A DNA stretch of 64,000 nucleotides from Agriotes lineatus (GCA_940337035.1 OW679197.1:40306466-40370465), one strand, 5' to 3'. Numbered from the stretch's first letter, positions 12,801 through 26,160 are shown. Numbers and translations: made by a program. Notes: a model not told the origin generated them from the letters alone.

Positions 12801-14330
12801 GGACAAAAGGGGATCCCACGCAAGAACTAACTTAGTCTAAACAGAGTTACAAAGAATAAACAACTAAAATATTGGCAGGAGTAAAGCTTCCGCCTTCAAT
12901 GATCAACTGACATAATTAAAATACAAAGACGTACGCAATGTTCATAACTCCGCACACTGCGCAATAAACAAATGATAATAACACACCCGGCACTGGATAA
13001 GCGTAACAGAAATAGTTAACAATGTACAAATTTACCTTAGCCCAAGCATGGTAGTCTATTGGAAGTCCAAGCCTCGGTGATGCTTCAAAGGACGCTGGGG
13101 AGTGGTGATTGCCTCCTGCAGTGTAGAACAAGGTAGACCCAAGGGTTGTGGAACGGTAGACAGCGGTCCAAAAGAGGGCAGAGGAAATTCACAATGAATG
13201 CGGTCGTCCCCCCCCCCCCGGGAACGAAAGAAAACTCGAGATCGGCTGAACGTAGCAAAATTTGCAAAAAGCAGACGTTTCCCCACTCACTATGGGAAAA
13301 CTACGTGGGCTTCCTAGGGCGTCTTGTACTAGATGTGCAACCATGTGCAAAATAACTTTCCCCCGGCTCTGGGGTTGGTTAACGAACATTAAAAACGCCG
13401 CCCGCTGATACGTGAATCGAGTCACACACAACGCGTTCCGCGGGGAAAGAACAGAAATCCTTCACAAAACATTAATTTAACTGGATAGCACCGAAATGGG
13501 TTAACACAAAAGGTCCCCCGGCGGATCGCCGAGGCGACCCCCGAGGGTGCAAAACAAACACCACGTCTAGTTTACTCAAGAGCTGGGTACAGATTCTTCA
13601 TTTCAAATTGGACTCTGCGTGAAGAACACGACGGAAAAGAGTTTAGAACTCCGAAACCACTAATTTTAAATGCCTCATTCCCTAAGGAGTTATCAATTTT
13701 TATTTCCTTTACACAAAGCATGGTCATCAGAGAAGGTTCTAGAAAGAATTTCTGGCTATACAGCGGATCCCAAAAATATTAAGTTACAAGGTCAATCCTG
13801 CCGAACTTTAAACGATAATTTATAAAAGGGACATGAAGCTGTTATATTCCTAGAAGCTTAATTACGTCGGCCTTGTGCAGGCGATCGGTTCCTGCATTAA
13901 AGAATGAATTCACGGACCCAATTCGACGAAATCTAACCTGGACGGGAATGCTTTTAATAAACTAAGTGGTTCCAAAAGTGCTTACGAGGTTTCTAGGTCG
14001 CAAACGTCTGAATGCCTGCTAATACGAATTTGAATGTAACTGTACAGGGCCGTAATCAGTAAGAATTCGGGCGACAAATAAACGTAATTTTGAGCAAAAC
14101 GAAAGAGGTCGAAAATAATCTAACAAATTTTAGAACGGTAGGGTATTCTTTGGGAGCTTGGAATATCCGACAAAGTCGTAATTTTCGAAAACTGGATCAT
14201 AAGATTTCCCAAGCAACTACATTTACATAACACAGTCATTCAAAATCACACATAGCGGCTCTATTTGACGCGCTAACTTGAACCCACGCTAAAAGAATTC
14301 GACGAGACGAATTGCCTACCCCTTCTTCTA
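9826..14330. other. Repeat-poor, CpG-richer region upstream of the first exon
   Basis: From about 10200 to 14330 the sequence is less AT-rich than its surroundings, has many CG dinucleotides (densest at 11150-11640 and 13050-13560) and contains no TE signature I recognise. Open frames here (for example 11996-12277 +, 11136-11408 -) look like by-products of composition. It lies upstream of the exon at 15370 on the same strand and could hold promoter, enhancers or 5' non-coding exons of that gene. An old unrecognised TE is the alternative. Confidence 0.3.
13208..13219. repeat. Poly-C tract (12 C)
   Basis: Twelve consecutive C residues followed by GGGAACG. Confidence 0.95.
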
Positions 14331-15369
14331 ATTAAAAATTAGTGGTGGCGTAAATTTTCAAATTGATCTAATACATGACATGCTTTAATGTTATTTTTTT
14401 TAAAGCGCATATACGCCATTCACTTTAAGTAGTTATTCAACGTTCTTGTTCTTTATATGACTACGTTTTCGTTTTAGAACTAGTAATCACAGTACTTTAA
14501 CATTGCCTCGAATTTACTTTACCTTCTCTAAAAAGTGTATAAGCAAAAATAAGTCCACTTCGTCATATAAACATATGCGAGAAGCTGCTTTCTTATGGTA
14601 ATATATATTAAGGAAAAATTGTCATAAAATCTTCAAAGTAGGTATGCTCTCTTAATTACGTTTGTTCTTTTCTATAATTTCGTTGAAATACTGTAACTGT
14701 CGTATACTGTAGCAAGATACCAATCGTTTTATGTAGAATGCTTGCTTTTAAGTCTCCCACATAGATGTTCTTATTCTAATTAAAATAGTATCGGCAATTT
14801 TAAAATTAAGTGAGAAATTTACAAAATAGAATGTCCTTAATAAAGAAAAAAAAACAGATTTTGCTAAATCGAATAACAGTTGAAGAATGTTCAAAATTAC
14901 GTAAAGACGAGGTAAACATATGTTAATGTGTCTAATACCATTGAAATAGCAAAAGTAAACATTTTGCAAGGCGAATTATATTAATTCTGAATCGTAGCAC
15001 TTGGTTATCGTTGCATTATAAAGGGTGCGGTGGTGACAGAAACAATAGCGGACGAACTGCGCTGCATCGATGAGGACAAAATGTAACACACGCAGGCAGA
15101 AGCCCACTCAGGCAGGCAAAACACGCGTTGATATATAAGAAATCTGTCTTAACTCTTTTTGTGCTATTTTCTAGTATATAGAATGAAATAATTTATTTGC
15201 AGTGCAGTGGACATAACCTTTTATTTCTGAACATTAAAAAACATCTTTTACAATGAAACTGAAACTTGATACTCTGTTTTATTTGAACTAAATTATAATT
15301 AGGGTATACTGGCGTACTATTATAATTCTAAGCAAAGCTACAACGTTATTAACAAAATGTTTGTTTCAG
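14331..15369. other. AT-rich sequence, probable intron or upstream DNA
   Basis: No gene or repeat recognised except a GC-richer patch at 15040-15130. It ends in the acceptor-like TTTGTTTCAG at 15360-15369. Confidence 0.4.
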
Positions 15370-15490
15370 GTGGAGAAATTCCCTACGGGATCCTAAGATC
15401 CGCAGTTTGCCATGCCCCACCTTAAGGCTTCTTTCCCAGAAGCACTAGGCATGGCTTTAGATGAGCAACAAACTCTGCTTAATTCTTCAG
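15370..15490 (+). CDS. Candidate first coding exon of an unidentified host gene
   Basis: A 121-nt segment of balanced composition stands out in AT-rich DNA. It is preceded by TTTGTTTCAG (acceptor AG at 15368-15369) and ends CAG|GTGAGA (donor at 15491), both close to consensus. One frame has a stop TAA at 15394-15396 and then ATG at 15412 followed by 26 codons to the exon end; a second in-frame ATG lies at 15451 in good context (GGCATGG). The peptide starts MPHLKASFPEALGMALDEQQ and continues through TLLNSS to a Gly codon split after its first base (phase 1). The exon at 44693 begins with the matching two bases. I do not recognise the protein. An upstream non-coding exon is implied by the acceptor. 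Confidence 0.5.
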
Positions 15491-15959
15491 GTGAGATTTC
15501 TACTGAATTGTTCTACAGAAAGTGTCTAGCTTAATTTCAAAACTTGATACAAGTTTATCTGCTTTGTTACTAAACACCGTAAGTACTGCTGTATACATTT
15601 GCTTGATCAAAAGCACGCATGAAAAGATCTATAGTTTGCGTGCCAAATATCGTGATAATGGCTTGGGATCCCGCGATTATAAATAATTATGCAGATATTT
15701 TTATTAGTTCAAAACCAAGTTTTACATTTCAACTCTCATAAATATTGCGATATTGCCTTATAATAGAAACTATGACAACTATGTAGCTCTATACCAAGAA
15801 AAAGCTTTGTTTCATGGTGTCTGTTACAGAATTTTATATTCAACTGTCTCAATACAAGATCCAGAGTTTCCATGAACTATTGTTGTGTGATCATAATACA
15901 GGCATCTATTAGTCTCAGTGGTCTAGTTCGAATCTTATATACAAATAAAACCTACACCT
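15491..15959. other. AT-rich start of the putative 29-kb intron
   Basis: Begins at the candidate donor. No repeat or gene recognised. Confidence 0.4.
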
Positions 15960-16300
15960 TTTCCGTCATACTCTTTTGCATTCTTTGAAAATTGGTGGTT
16001 GGGTTGCCGTCTATCGAAGACTAGTTTTTGGTAAAACCTTCTAGAAATATAAAATTTTAAACAATTTCGTAGACCAACTTCGTCCACGATGGAGCAATTT
16101 TTCATAGGATATAAAAACATTTGAATTATTTTCGTCAATGTTATGGCAATAAACTGATTAATTTGTGATATGATCCAGAATTTTCTCCGAGATCTCCGAC
16201 TTGGCCTTACTGGAATATCTTTTGTTCTCTCACATTGAAAAAATGCAAAAGCGCTGTAGGTAATATGCAAGAACTCAGTTTTGTTCCAATTTCTACTTTG
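15960..16300 (+). repeat. Dispersed repeat family, copy 1
   Basis: Shares an ordered series of similar blocks with 43990-44230: TTTGAAAATTGGTGGTTGGG, TCGAAGAC, AAAACCTTCTAG, then AAATTTTAAACAATTTCGTAGACC. A 141-codon minus frame (15935-16360) overlaps it; because the homologous copy does not keep that frame, I treat it as incidental. Confidence 0.5.
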
Positions 16301-16351
16301 GTCAATATAGAATAAGGCTTTCAACTCGAAAACGAAAAGATATTTTTGACG

Positions 16352-16800
16352 TTTACCCATCTCTCTGTTTTGAGGGGTGGGGCTAACTTTGGAATTTTAG
16401 ATAGCATGTTGTACTTTTGTTTATAAAATTCGAATCTACGTAGAAATCTACGTATGTGAATAAAAAAATGTTAGATTCTCTTTACCGAATCCGTTTTGTC
16501 TGCTTATTAATGACACCGGAAATGTTACAGCGGGTTCGAAATTCATTTAGAAAAAGAGTGAGAAAGTGTTTGGATGTTGAAGGGGAACATTTTAAACGAC
16601 TTTTCAAGCATGCCAGACGATAAATAAGTTGAAACGAAATGGTAAATATTTTTTTATTTTATAACCTAATAAATCATAATTCTGTAACCCTAACCAATTA
16701 AACCATTTTTTGACATATGTAGTTTTTTACGTAGATTCGAATTTTGTAAACAAAAGTGCATCATCCTGTTTAAAATTCCAAAGTTAGCGACGGGGTAAAT
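16352..16800. mobile_element. Foldback (MITE-like) element with about 90-bp arms
   Basis: The left arm from 16381 (GGCTAACTTTGGAATTTTA ... ACTTTTGTTTATAAAATTCG ... AATCTACGTA) is repeated inverted at the right end (16728-16795) with scattered mismatches. The centre is AT-rich and non-coding. Arms diverged by roughly 10-15 percent by eye. The superfamily is not clear. Confidence 0.75.
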
Positions 16801-18934
16801 GTTGTAATCTTAAACTAGATATGCAACATATTTTGAACTAAAATTGCCAATGTGGATGCAATTTGACAATATTTGTATGCGCCTGACACCAAGTAAATGC
16901 CAATGCACTGAATGTAATATCTTTAATCGTCACAATGGACAGTATTTAGTACAATAAATTTATAAAAGGGAGGTTTTAGTAATAATATTCTGGTATTTAA
17001 TGGCCATCCTAACAAGAATGTGTATAACCAAAAAAAAGTACATTGCATTACACACATAGTAATTAGGAAAAAATATATTGGGTTTGAGAATGTCGAAAAA
17101 CATCTCATATTTTTCTCCTATGGTAACTTTCAGTTCTATTAAGAATCATCAATAAAAATATTTTATATAAGACAAATTGGAAACTTTGGAGCCGTGGATT
17201 TTCGATTTTCGACATTTTCGACATTCAAGGATCTTGATTAACATGAAACTACTACTAATAATGAAAATGTGTGTCTTCAACTATAATTTTTGATATTAGA
17301 ATAAAATTTATCAATTCCCTAGTCTTATAAGGTAGTGTTTTAATACACCCCCTTTACTACGCACGTGTGAAAATACTACGTTTTACTTTTCGATTTAATA
17401 AGGAGTTGTTCGAGATTTTGAATTTAAAAAATTATTTATTATTATATATTATTAGTTTCATGGTTGATGTCTTGCCAACGGTTTTCAATACAAAAACTGA
17501 AAAGCACTATCGATGCATCTACGCTATTTTTCTCCAGATCTTGAATAAAACGAAGTTTAAGTATCTACCTGACTTTTGACTTTATTATTCCCTATGGGAT
17601 AAAATGTAGTTAATTATTCCCTAGGGAAGTAAACTTCCTTAACGAGATAGACGAACTTGTTTTCCTGACAGCAGAACAGTTAACCACGATTAATAGATAT
17701 TAGGTTTACCTGAAATTGAAAGTCAAGGAATTTATCATTACGGTTGAACGAAATGATTTTTATGCACTTTTAGAGTTAAATTCGTTAATCTTTAGACTGA
17801 AAATGGCATCGGCTCGCTCCGGACGCATTGGGAATTACAAGTGCAAAATTAAAATGCTTGGAGCATAGCACTCGTTATTTCAATCTGAAAAAATGAAAGC
17901 AACTACTTAACACGTCGTTATGCACTCATTATCCACTATTAGAAATGAAAAATTGCGCATTGTCTAAGAAATATAGTTAAATTGACTTCAGCTACATTTC
18001 TGAAATATTATTATTCAACCTAGCTTAGCGATTCCAGTGTTAATTACTGGCTTTAAATTATTGGATTTCCTAATTATTTTAGAGCTAAGGTGTCAATAAC
18101 TCTTTTGTAGAGAAAACATATTGCATTTGCACCTACAATCATTTGAAATTTTTCATTTTTTTTGAAGTAAAAAATCGAATAAATTGTTATAACAGCTTTA
18201 GGTAAAATGCAACAATAATGCGCCCAACATCAACGTCATAACTTACTAATATTTTAAACAACTAGCTTAAACAGAATGCCTGAGAAGAATCGCAGGCATA
18301 AGTAATGTGGAATAAATGTGCCTAATTGTTACAAGCAATAGTAATTCAATATATCAAGGCGCCAGGTTCTACAAAATCATAAGAAATACCGAAGATAAAC
18401 TACAAAGACTACTGGACTGAAGAATATTAATTACACCAACTTCAGAATGCAAAACGAACTCAGAAGTATAATGCTAAAGATAACAATCATTAAAGCAGAT
18501 TTAATGCACGAATAGTAAATGACGATCGTGCTAGCATATGCGTCTGGTTACATAAAATCGCACGGAAGTGCTTGAGCGAAGTATAAAACGCCAAATAGAT
18601 CGAGCTCCATCAAGTGGCCCAAAAATTGTAATAAAATTGCATAGTCTAGTTCTACGATGAGTAAGCTCCACGATGGGTGCGATCCAATAAATCATGCGAA
18701 ATCAAAAATCACTGAAAAAGTCAACGTGAGATACCCGAGGACGTTCTAAATTACCTGGTCTATAGCAAAACCGGTCGAAAATTCGAAACGAGACCTTCAG
18801 ACCGTAACGAAGTTAAAACTACTGCTTAAAAAATCAGTGATGTCTTACAATTATCCCAACAAAGATCATTCGCATTTATAGTTTTTATTACTCTTCGACG
18901 TTTATAGCTGATTACTAAATTCTTTCGCTTATGC
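16801..18934. other. AT-rich intronic-type sequence
   Basis: No recognisable gene. A short GATTTTCGA/GACATTTTCGACATTC duplication lies near 17196-17225. The stretch 18270-18800 is less AT-rich but has no recognised domain. Confidence 0.4.
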
Positions 18935-19115
18935 TAGTGCGGTGACCTGTTTTATTCCACGAAGTTCTGGTCCTATAAGCTCTCTTTGCTTGTAAGCCGG
19001 GTACATGTCTAGCCCTCTCGAAATTGAGAAAGAGATTTCTTGTTAGAGGAAAACAAGGTTAACAACTACCGCATGTGTTAGCCTGGTAGTCGCATAGTCG
19101 ATTTTTTTATTTCTG
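18935..19115 (-). mobile_element. SINE family 1, decayed and truncated copy
   Basis: On the minus strand it matches the body of the SINE at 9545. On the plus strand the matching landmarks are CCTGTTTTATTCCACGAAG, the phrase around TAAGCTCTCTTTGCTTGTAAG, CTAGCCCTCTCGAAATTGAG and GGTAGTCGCATAGTCGAT, in the same order as in the 47526 copy. The tRNA-like head is missing and divergence is high. Confidence 0.7.
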
Positions 19116-22100
19116 AAAAATGAAAAGTTTTAAAATATAGTCGGTATGGATGCAGTATTTTTTAGAAAAAAGTAATGCATACTTTAGCTTTGAAATAATT
19201 AGGAACACAAAGGCCTTGTCCACAGTAAACATTTGTATAACATTTTCTATGAATAGTTTTATATGCAGAATTTTGATAGTGATAGTCCACAGTTTTATGA
19301 TGTCACCGAAGTATCAGTTTACGGTGTCTGTATTCTGTATTTTGATGGCGTCACACAAAATATTTTTATAAAAACTTTTGTAATAGAACGATTTCTATAA
19401 CAAAACAGGCATTGAATTGAACGTTGATGACGGACCCAACCTACTAAGGATTTGAAAATACGTTTAAACGTTTAACAGCGTGAAGAGTAAAAAACTATGT
19501 ATTTTGGCGTATTATTTGAAATATCCTCGCCGTCATCCTGATTTTGTCCGCATTGTCACCACAAGATATCTCGTACTTTCTTCGTTGATCGCTGACGATA
19601 TTCCTCACATTTGGTCCCGATATCTGCCGGCACTATGATGCCTGCACTTATACCCACTATCGATCTTTAGGGAAAGTGCATGTGGTCATTTTAGCTTGTT
19701 TTCTATTTCTTGCCGAATTGGTTTTAACTTTCGGGGTATTCCTAGCTGTTCTCATCCCATATCCTACTGTTTTGGTCCCCCTGTAAGTGCACTTGCTGTT
19801 CTAATCGCGTACAACTGCTTCTATATGGTGCACAGTGGATCGATTTTCCTGTTCGATGTTTTATTTTTATGTTTAGATTGTTAACCTCAGTCCCTGTTAT
19901 GCCGCCTTGACTTACTGCAGACGTTTTATGTTGCTGATGCCAGGAGTCGTCAAATGATAATTGTTTGGTCGTGCACGTAGCTAGGATAGTTTTCTATAAT
20001 CTTTCGAGTTCTGCCACCGTTCCTCGTTAAAATCCTCTCGAGGCTTATTTTGCTTCTTGTATCGAGATTATATTGTTTTGTTGAGTGCTAGCGTCTCTTA
20101 TTGTAGTCCTTCAAGTTTCCTCGAACTTTCCTTCGCTTATGTACATTTGTAGTTATACAAAAATCTCTTTTACGTGTTTGCGATTCTGCTGGACGCTTTG
20201 AGCTAGGGTATCTATGTTAGTAGTTATAAGTAATAGTTTGACTTTTGGGTGCACCCAGCCTAAAGAACATTTTAATGATATTAGTGTTATCTTTATTTAA
20301 TAATTTGGTAAAGGCGTACCTTAATTGTGTTTTTTTTGCGATACGTAAAGTCACAAAAAGTAAGTGGTGTTAATAAGCGTAGAATAACCTGACAGTCGAG
20401 TGTATGATGAATAGCTTAAAGATGCAAAGGAAGCACAGAATAATATATGAGAACACATTCCATCAGTTTTATTAAACAAGTAGGAATGTGTCAGTAACAA
20501 CGACTCTGATCAGTTTGTCTTTTAGAATATTGAGTATCCGTGTTGCCTGGATATATGTACATTGAGCTGCAGTCTCAAGAAGTAAGAGGCTCCAAGTTAC
20601 GTAGGCCACCCTGTACACTTATTAATTTAGTTCGTTGTGATGTTAGCCCTGCTTGCAATTGGTTTGAACTTGTAAGTTTGTTTCATCCTTAGTGAATGTC
20701 CGACTTTTTTTGACGATTGGCGAATATATAATTCATTATAATTTGTTAACAAGTGCACTCACCAGTAATTTCTGTCAAGCATTAAATGACTTTTCTCGAG
20801 GAAAACATGGTAACATTTATGGTTTTAGAAGTTTTTATTAAAAGGTATTTAATACACCTGCGTTGTTCTCCTTGTATGCATAAACTTACAAATGCTCATG
20901 CAAATATTCGATGTCTGCCGTATTCATTTCGCAACACTCCAGAATTCACAACCTTTTGAGACTAAATTAAGGTTTTTACTTCGACACGAAGTATACGAAG
21001 TATTGAAATTCCCTCATATCGAAAACCACTCTGAGTCAAATATTTATAAAATTCGTGTGAACCGACTAATGAACCCACTATACCAAAACTCCGTCTCGGC
21101 TATGCGGATCTTTTGGTGAAGACCCTAGCCCACTAGATTCCTCTCTCGTATTGGGGGGTGCCTAAACGTGCTGTGCGGTGTACGTATGTTAGTATGTGTA
21201 CACGATTCCGGTCGCCAGGAACCTTCCTGAAGCCTTGGATCGTTTTCATACAATAGGATCTCCGAAAATCAAGTTTTGAGGTATGGTCGAAGGCAAAAGG
21301 TTTTTTTTATAAATAACTGCTTCATAACATTTTATTGTACTAGGGAAACGGAGTGATGCTGACTGTCGAAGTGCTCTTGGAAAGCACAGAAGGGCGTTTT
21401 TCTTGGGTGTGGGTAACGTATATCTTTAATTAAAATAACAAGAAAATTGGGAACACTGTATGTACAGAATTACATATAGTAGTTAAAGTCGATTTTCGAA
21501 AATTACAAAATTGCTTTACATAGAAAATATTAATATGCCACAAGCAGTTAGCTAAAGAGCGGAACCTTAACCGCCTCTGCAATTACGTAAAAGTTTATGA
21601 CGCACATTTACTTCAAAAAGGCGTCTAAAGTGCTCTCTATATTGATCGAAACCCTTCAGTTCTATTGTCAGGCTGAAATTGGCCTCAGTAAGCAACCATT
21701 TGCACCCGAAGGTAAAAATATGCTGTCTGTATGGAGGTAATGATTTTCCGTTATAATTTCGCTGCTTGCGAAGAGATGGCGCAGGCAGCTATACTGTGCG
21801 TTGGAATTGGATAGCCTGATAGCAATTACCTACAAATTATTAGTTCGGTGTGCACTATTTAAATGTAATTAGCTAAAATGTTGGTTTTGTAAAAAGTTGG
21901 ATACAAATGAAACTTTTACGTACATGCTTACCAGACACGCTGATAAATCAAAATTTGATTAGCTTAGTTTTTATCGAGTTCGAAGCTTCCAATTGCATTT
22001 TATGCTTGAGTGAATGAAGCTGAAGTCGGGAAACATTTACCTTTATTAAACTTATCTAAGGAAAAATCAAAAGCAATTGCTTCTGTCACCTTTGTTTTGT

Positions 22101-23571
22101 AAATTAGCTGCAATCAACTTACACTAAATGTAGCACATGTAGAATATCGACTCTCTATACCTTTTAACCCCCTTAAAATATTTGTCAGTTTTTGAGCGTT
22201 CGTTTAAATACGCCAATGGCTTAAACTGAGCATTTTGAATGTAAAACATTGGCAACAGATAAAATATAAGTCAAAGTAGTTCTATTATTTATCAAAAGAT
22301 CGATGTTGTGGATATTTATTTATTTTAGTTTATTTAGCTTGGTGTAAGTGTAATATTATTGATTGCCTGGCGTCCAGACCAATACTGTGGATAATGATGT
22401 AAGTAGTAAAAAGTTGTAGGATTCCCGACCACATATTTAGGTACTTTTGTACTTTATCAGTTAAACGTCGCAGCGACGTCACTGAACACAATTGAACAGA
22501 ATTTTGGTAGTTGAGTGAAGCTTTTCATATATTGGTTTATAGGTTTGCTCTGTATTTTGTTTTGATAATGTGTCTTTTTCTGTTAAAAAATAAAGTAGTT
22601 TGGTTAAATGTTTTGCACGCTGAAACAGTTATTATACATGTCCAAAATAGAAAACATCTATATTACATCTCCGATGTTAATTCTTTTAGATATTTAACAG
22701 TTATGCTTAAAATACACACATGGCAAATCAGAATAATATGCATTTAACCCCAAGTAACTCTAATTTTTAATAAAATAATGGTAGTGAAGTGTTATTAGGG
22801 CTTTCCTATTACAGGAAACAAACTTATTACATAATGAGCTAGTATAGAGTAACTAAAACTGAATTGTTAGTAGTAATCATAGAATCTAGTGCAAAATGTA
22901 ATTGTTACGCACGTTTTTATAATCACAGATACCTACTGATGTAGTCTCTAATGCCACACATGCCACCAACTGGTACCTACTGTATTTTGAATGAAAACTA
23001 GCATGCTCGGAATCAAATAGACATTACATATTCAGTTTCAGAAATATAAACGGTAAATATTACTTGAAAACAACTAATTAATTTCTTTATTGTATAATTT
23101 TAGTGGTAGCGGTTGGTTTTGGGCGAGGTAATCTCCCAGCAGGGATTTTCTGTTGTGATTTTAAAGGCCACGTTGTTGAAATTCAGCAGGACGGGATATG
23201 TATCTTTACACAACCGGGAAATGTCAGCTCCTTAGCCAGCAAGTGGTGTAATCCCACTGCATTTCCCTCGATAAGCCACAGCAAATATTTGTCGTTGCAG
23301 AAGCTGATGGAAAGCAATTTTTTGTATGCTAATTCGGCAGTTTTGAAATAATTGGTTACGTAAGGAGACTTTAATATCAGTGCCAAGTTTTTGCATAATT
23401 TCTTCGGTAGATGGAAATGAGTTGCTTGAGTTAGTAATTTTCAGCAAAAAGTTTGCTGCTTCTGTAATTATGAAGCGATTACTGTCCAGGGCGGCGGTTA
23501 GTATCTTTTTTATATTTTAATCGTGCGAGTTTTTATGGAATAAGTGTAATTAATAGCGCACCACGCTTATA
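19116..23571. other. Intronic-type sequence, one retroelement-like patch
   Basis: Mostly AT-rich. At 19500-20220 the minus strand has interrupted coding-like sequence, basic and Gln/Asn-rich (for example NIDTLAQSVQQNRKHVKEIF near 20210-20150), that could be an old gag, but it is full of stops. A pair of overlapping open frames at 23101-23447 is listed separately. Nothing else recognised. Confidence 0.35.
23101..23447. other. Overlapping unexplained open frames on both strands
   Basis: After an acceptor-like TATAATTTTAG (23091-23101) a + frame runs open to TAA at 23351 (about 82 codons). On the minus strand two frames, 23447-23232 and 23386-23183, are also open. Composition is more balanced than the surroundings. 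I recognise neither product. It might be an exon or a piece of an unknown TE. Confidence 0.2.
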
Positions 23572-23829
23572 CCGATGGGACCACAATTATATATAACAGC
23601 AATGAGATAACATGAATAAGAAGATAACACATATTGCTTGAGTAGGAAAGAGATAAACGTAGTAGCAAATATACGAGTAGGCTTGACGCTTACTTTAATT
23701 GTGACATATGTCAACTAATTGTGCCTACTAAAATAATTTTGTTGTATGGGCATCTCTTTCTTACTCAAGCATTTTATTTTGTTGTTCATGTTATCTCATT
23801 GCTGTTATATATAATTGTGGCCCCATCAG
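23572..23829. mobile_element. 258-bp MITE with about 85-bp terminal inverted repeats, TA flanks
   Basis: The left end CCGATGGGACCACAATTATA and the right end, read inverted, CTGATGGGGCCACAATTATA continue as inverted copies through ATAACAGCAATGAGATAACA and GCTTGAGTA. TA dinucleotides flank both ends (23570-23571 and 23830-23831), as for Tc1/mariner-type MITEs. Non-coding. Confidence 0.85.
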
Positions 23830-23831
23830 TA

Positions 23832-24568
23832 TAACGGAAAATATTGCAGTTTGAAATTCCATCGCCAAAGAGTTTGTATTGATCATTCTGAACTAGAAAA
23901 CAAGTTTTTACTTTTAATTTTCTCATTACAAAGGTAGCACAATAAATCAATATCTAAGCCATTACTTACTACAGCAATAGGTAAAAAATTACTGGCAGTT
24001 TTACTGTGTATTTTTCACTTGCATGTGAATTTTTGTTGTGCTTTGATTATTTACTGAACGGTATTGAAATTTATAATGACTTTCGAAACATTGCTTCAAG
24101 ATATCGCCTATTAGCTGCACATACGAGTATACATAATCGAAGAGATGTACGACCTCAAATATTTTATATTGTTTTTAGGATATTTCTAATTTTTTATTTC
24201 ATCTGCTTTGATTATTATAAATTCAATGTACGATATAGTGGTATAGTTGCACAACTGTTATTGCTTCGTTATACTAGCATCTATTTTTCCCCAAAATACG
24301 ACGTTTCTTCATAAGCGCGTCTGTAGAAAAAATGTATAAAGAGACTTGATAAAAATTACAAATAAATGACATTTTTTGCATTTAAACGTAAGTAATTTAG
24401 TATCGAGAGATCAAAAAGAAATCTGTTCCTGATCATCTCGAATTTGACATAGACTTACAGTGCCACCTACATATTTTTCTCACGTTTGAATTTCCACAGC
24501 CCGCTGAGGATCAGTTTTTTTAAATCTCTCTCAATATAAAGGCAGGGACGGAGGTTATCAATAAAAGT
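23832..24568. other. Intronic-type sequence with a MITE fragment
   Basis: The stretch 24434-24466 (TCTCGAATTTGACATAGACT then TACAGTGCCAC) is a half copy of the inverted-repeat family seen complete at 51332 and 61924. The 102-codon frame at 24006-24314 (+) is hydrophobic, AT-driven and unrecognised. Confidence 0.45.
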
Positions 24569-25594
24569 CTTCTTCTTCTTCTGTTCCGATCATCATTTAC
24601 CATATTACGGTGTTGATGTGTCTGACACTCACCTTTGTTTATTAATTTTCCACAGTTTTTCTTCAGATCCTGCTATCTATAGTCAACTTTTTACCTAGTT
24701 TCAGCTCAATACTTTCTCTTCTAATATCTCCAACATTCTTTTACTCCATATCTCTGGGTTTCCCTTCTTCCCGCCTCGCTTCCTATATTTTCTTTAATGC
24801 TCTGTCCCTCTTCCTTCTGAATATCTGTCAAACCATCACCGTTGATTGGTTTCTATTCCCTCCTCAAGTGGTTTGACTTCCAGCCTGCTTAGAAGGTCCC
24901 TCCACACATTCTATTCTTCTTAAGAATCTCATTTCGCTAGCTTGTATAGTCGCTGAATCAGTCTTTTGCTTAGTATCCATTCTCTGCTGCTGTAAGTTAG
25001 AATTAGGTGCTATAATATATTGTATATTATAATTTTCGTTTTCTTGGAGATCTTATTCTTGTATATTATTGCTTTGCTTATGATATGGTAAAGTCTATCG
25101 GCGATTTTCACAGCATATATTGTCACCCTTTTTATGTAGCTACTTTCCAATCTTCTGAGATTCTATTTTCCCTCCAAGTCAGTTGAAATACTATATGTAG
25201 TTGATGCAGCCAAGACTCTTCCATGTATCTTAGTATTTGTGGTTTTCTGTTATCATGGCAGCAGCTTTGTTGATCATCAATGTTTTCATTGCTTCTTTCA
25301 CTTCTTTCAAACTAATCTCCTGTTCTTGCACCTCTTCTTCGTCTTGTTCTACCCCATCTGCTTCTTGAACTGGTTGATTTTGCATCTTACCTATAGGTAG
25401 CTATTCTTTAAAATACTCTTTCGTTCTGATGATATCATTTTCATGTGTGAGGGTCTCTCTGTTTTTTTGCTTTAGGTGGCTCAACGGATTATTTTTATTT
25501 TTCCTCAGTCTACTATTTATTTTATAGAATTATTTTTGATTTTCTTTACAGCTGGTTCCTGTGCCCAATCCAAAATTCTCCCACTCTAGTTTTT

Positions 25595-26160
25595 TAAAGT
25601 CCCCTGAACCCAAAAAACCTATTTTGGTTTATTGGTCTCTCTGCGTGTATCTGCGTGTCTGTCTGTGTGTGTGTCTGTGAACAGAATATTTTAAAAAACG
25701 AAAAGGTATGGCGTTGAAACTTCATATATAAGTTTTGTGTACTATCTAGATGCGACAGCAAGCTTTTGAAGAAAATCGCATAACTGGAAGTATGGTGTTT
25801 ACTCTTGTGATTTTTCAGTTTTTTTTCGATTTTATCAAAAACGGCTCTAACGATTTTTTTCAAAGTTTACGTTTTTATTACATTTTTAATGTGTATTGAT
25901 GTGAGGTACTTGATTTTCCAGTTGAATACCTCTAAAATGAGTTTCTTTTGTTTTTTTTTCAATTTTTTTATCAACTAATTTACATAGAACACCCGGTATA
26001 TTATGACATTTTGAATTCAGCTTAAAATTTTAGAGAAAATTTTTCTCTTGAACTAACACTCTATTTTGTACGATTTCTGCAGAATTTGTAATTTTTGCAA
26101 AATTTTTGACAAATGCTTAAAAATTAAATAAAATTTTTGGCTAATCATAAGATCACTGTA
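25595..26160. mobile_element. Insertion in the LINE relic, GT-rich non-coding element
   Basis: Interrupts the LINE frame between its two linker parts. It holds a TCTCTGCGTGTATCTGCGTG and (TG)n start, then TGTGAACAGAATA..AAAAACGAAAAGG and GTTGAAACTT. The layout (GT-rich tract, GAACA, AAAACG, TTGAAA) parallels the element at 31748 but the sequence is not directly alignable by eye. Boundaries are approximate. Confidence 0.4.

Noticed and set aside
13056..13431. Cluster of overlapping frames on both strands around the poly-C tract
   Set aside because: Five mutually overlapping frames with Gly/Pro runs caused by the poly-C; none has a recognisable motif.
15935..16360. 141-codon minus-strand open frame
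   Set aside because: It overlaps a dispersed repeat whose other copy (43990) does not keep the frame, and it runs into a foldback element.
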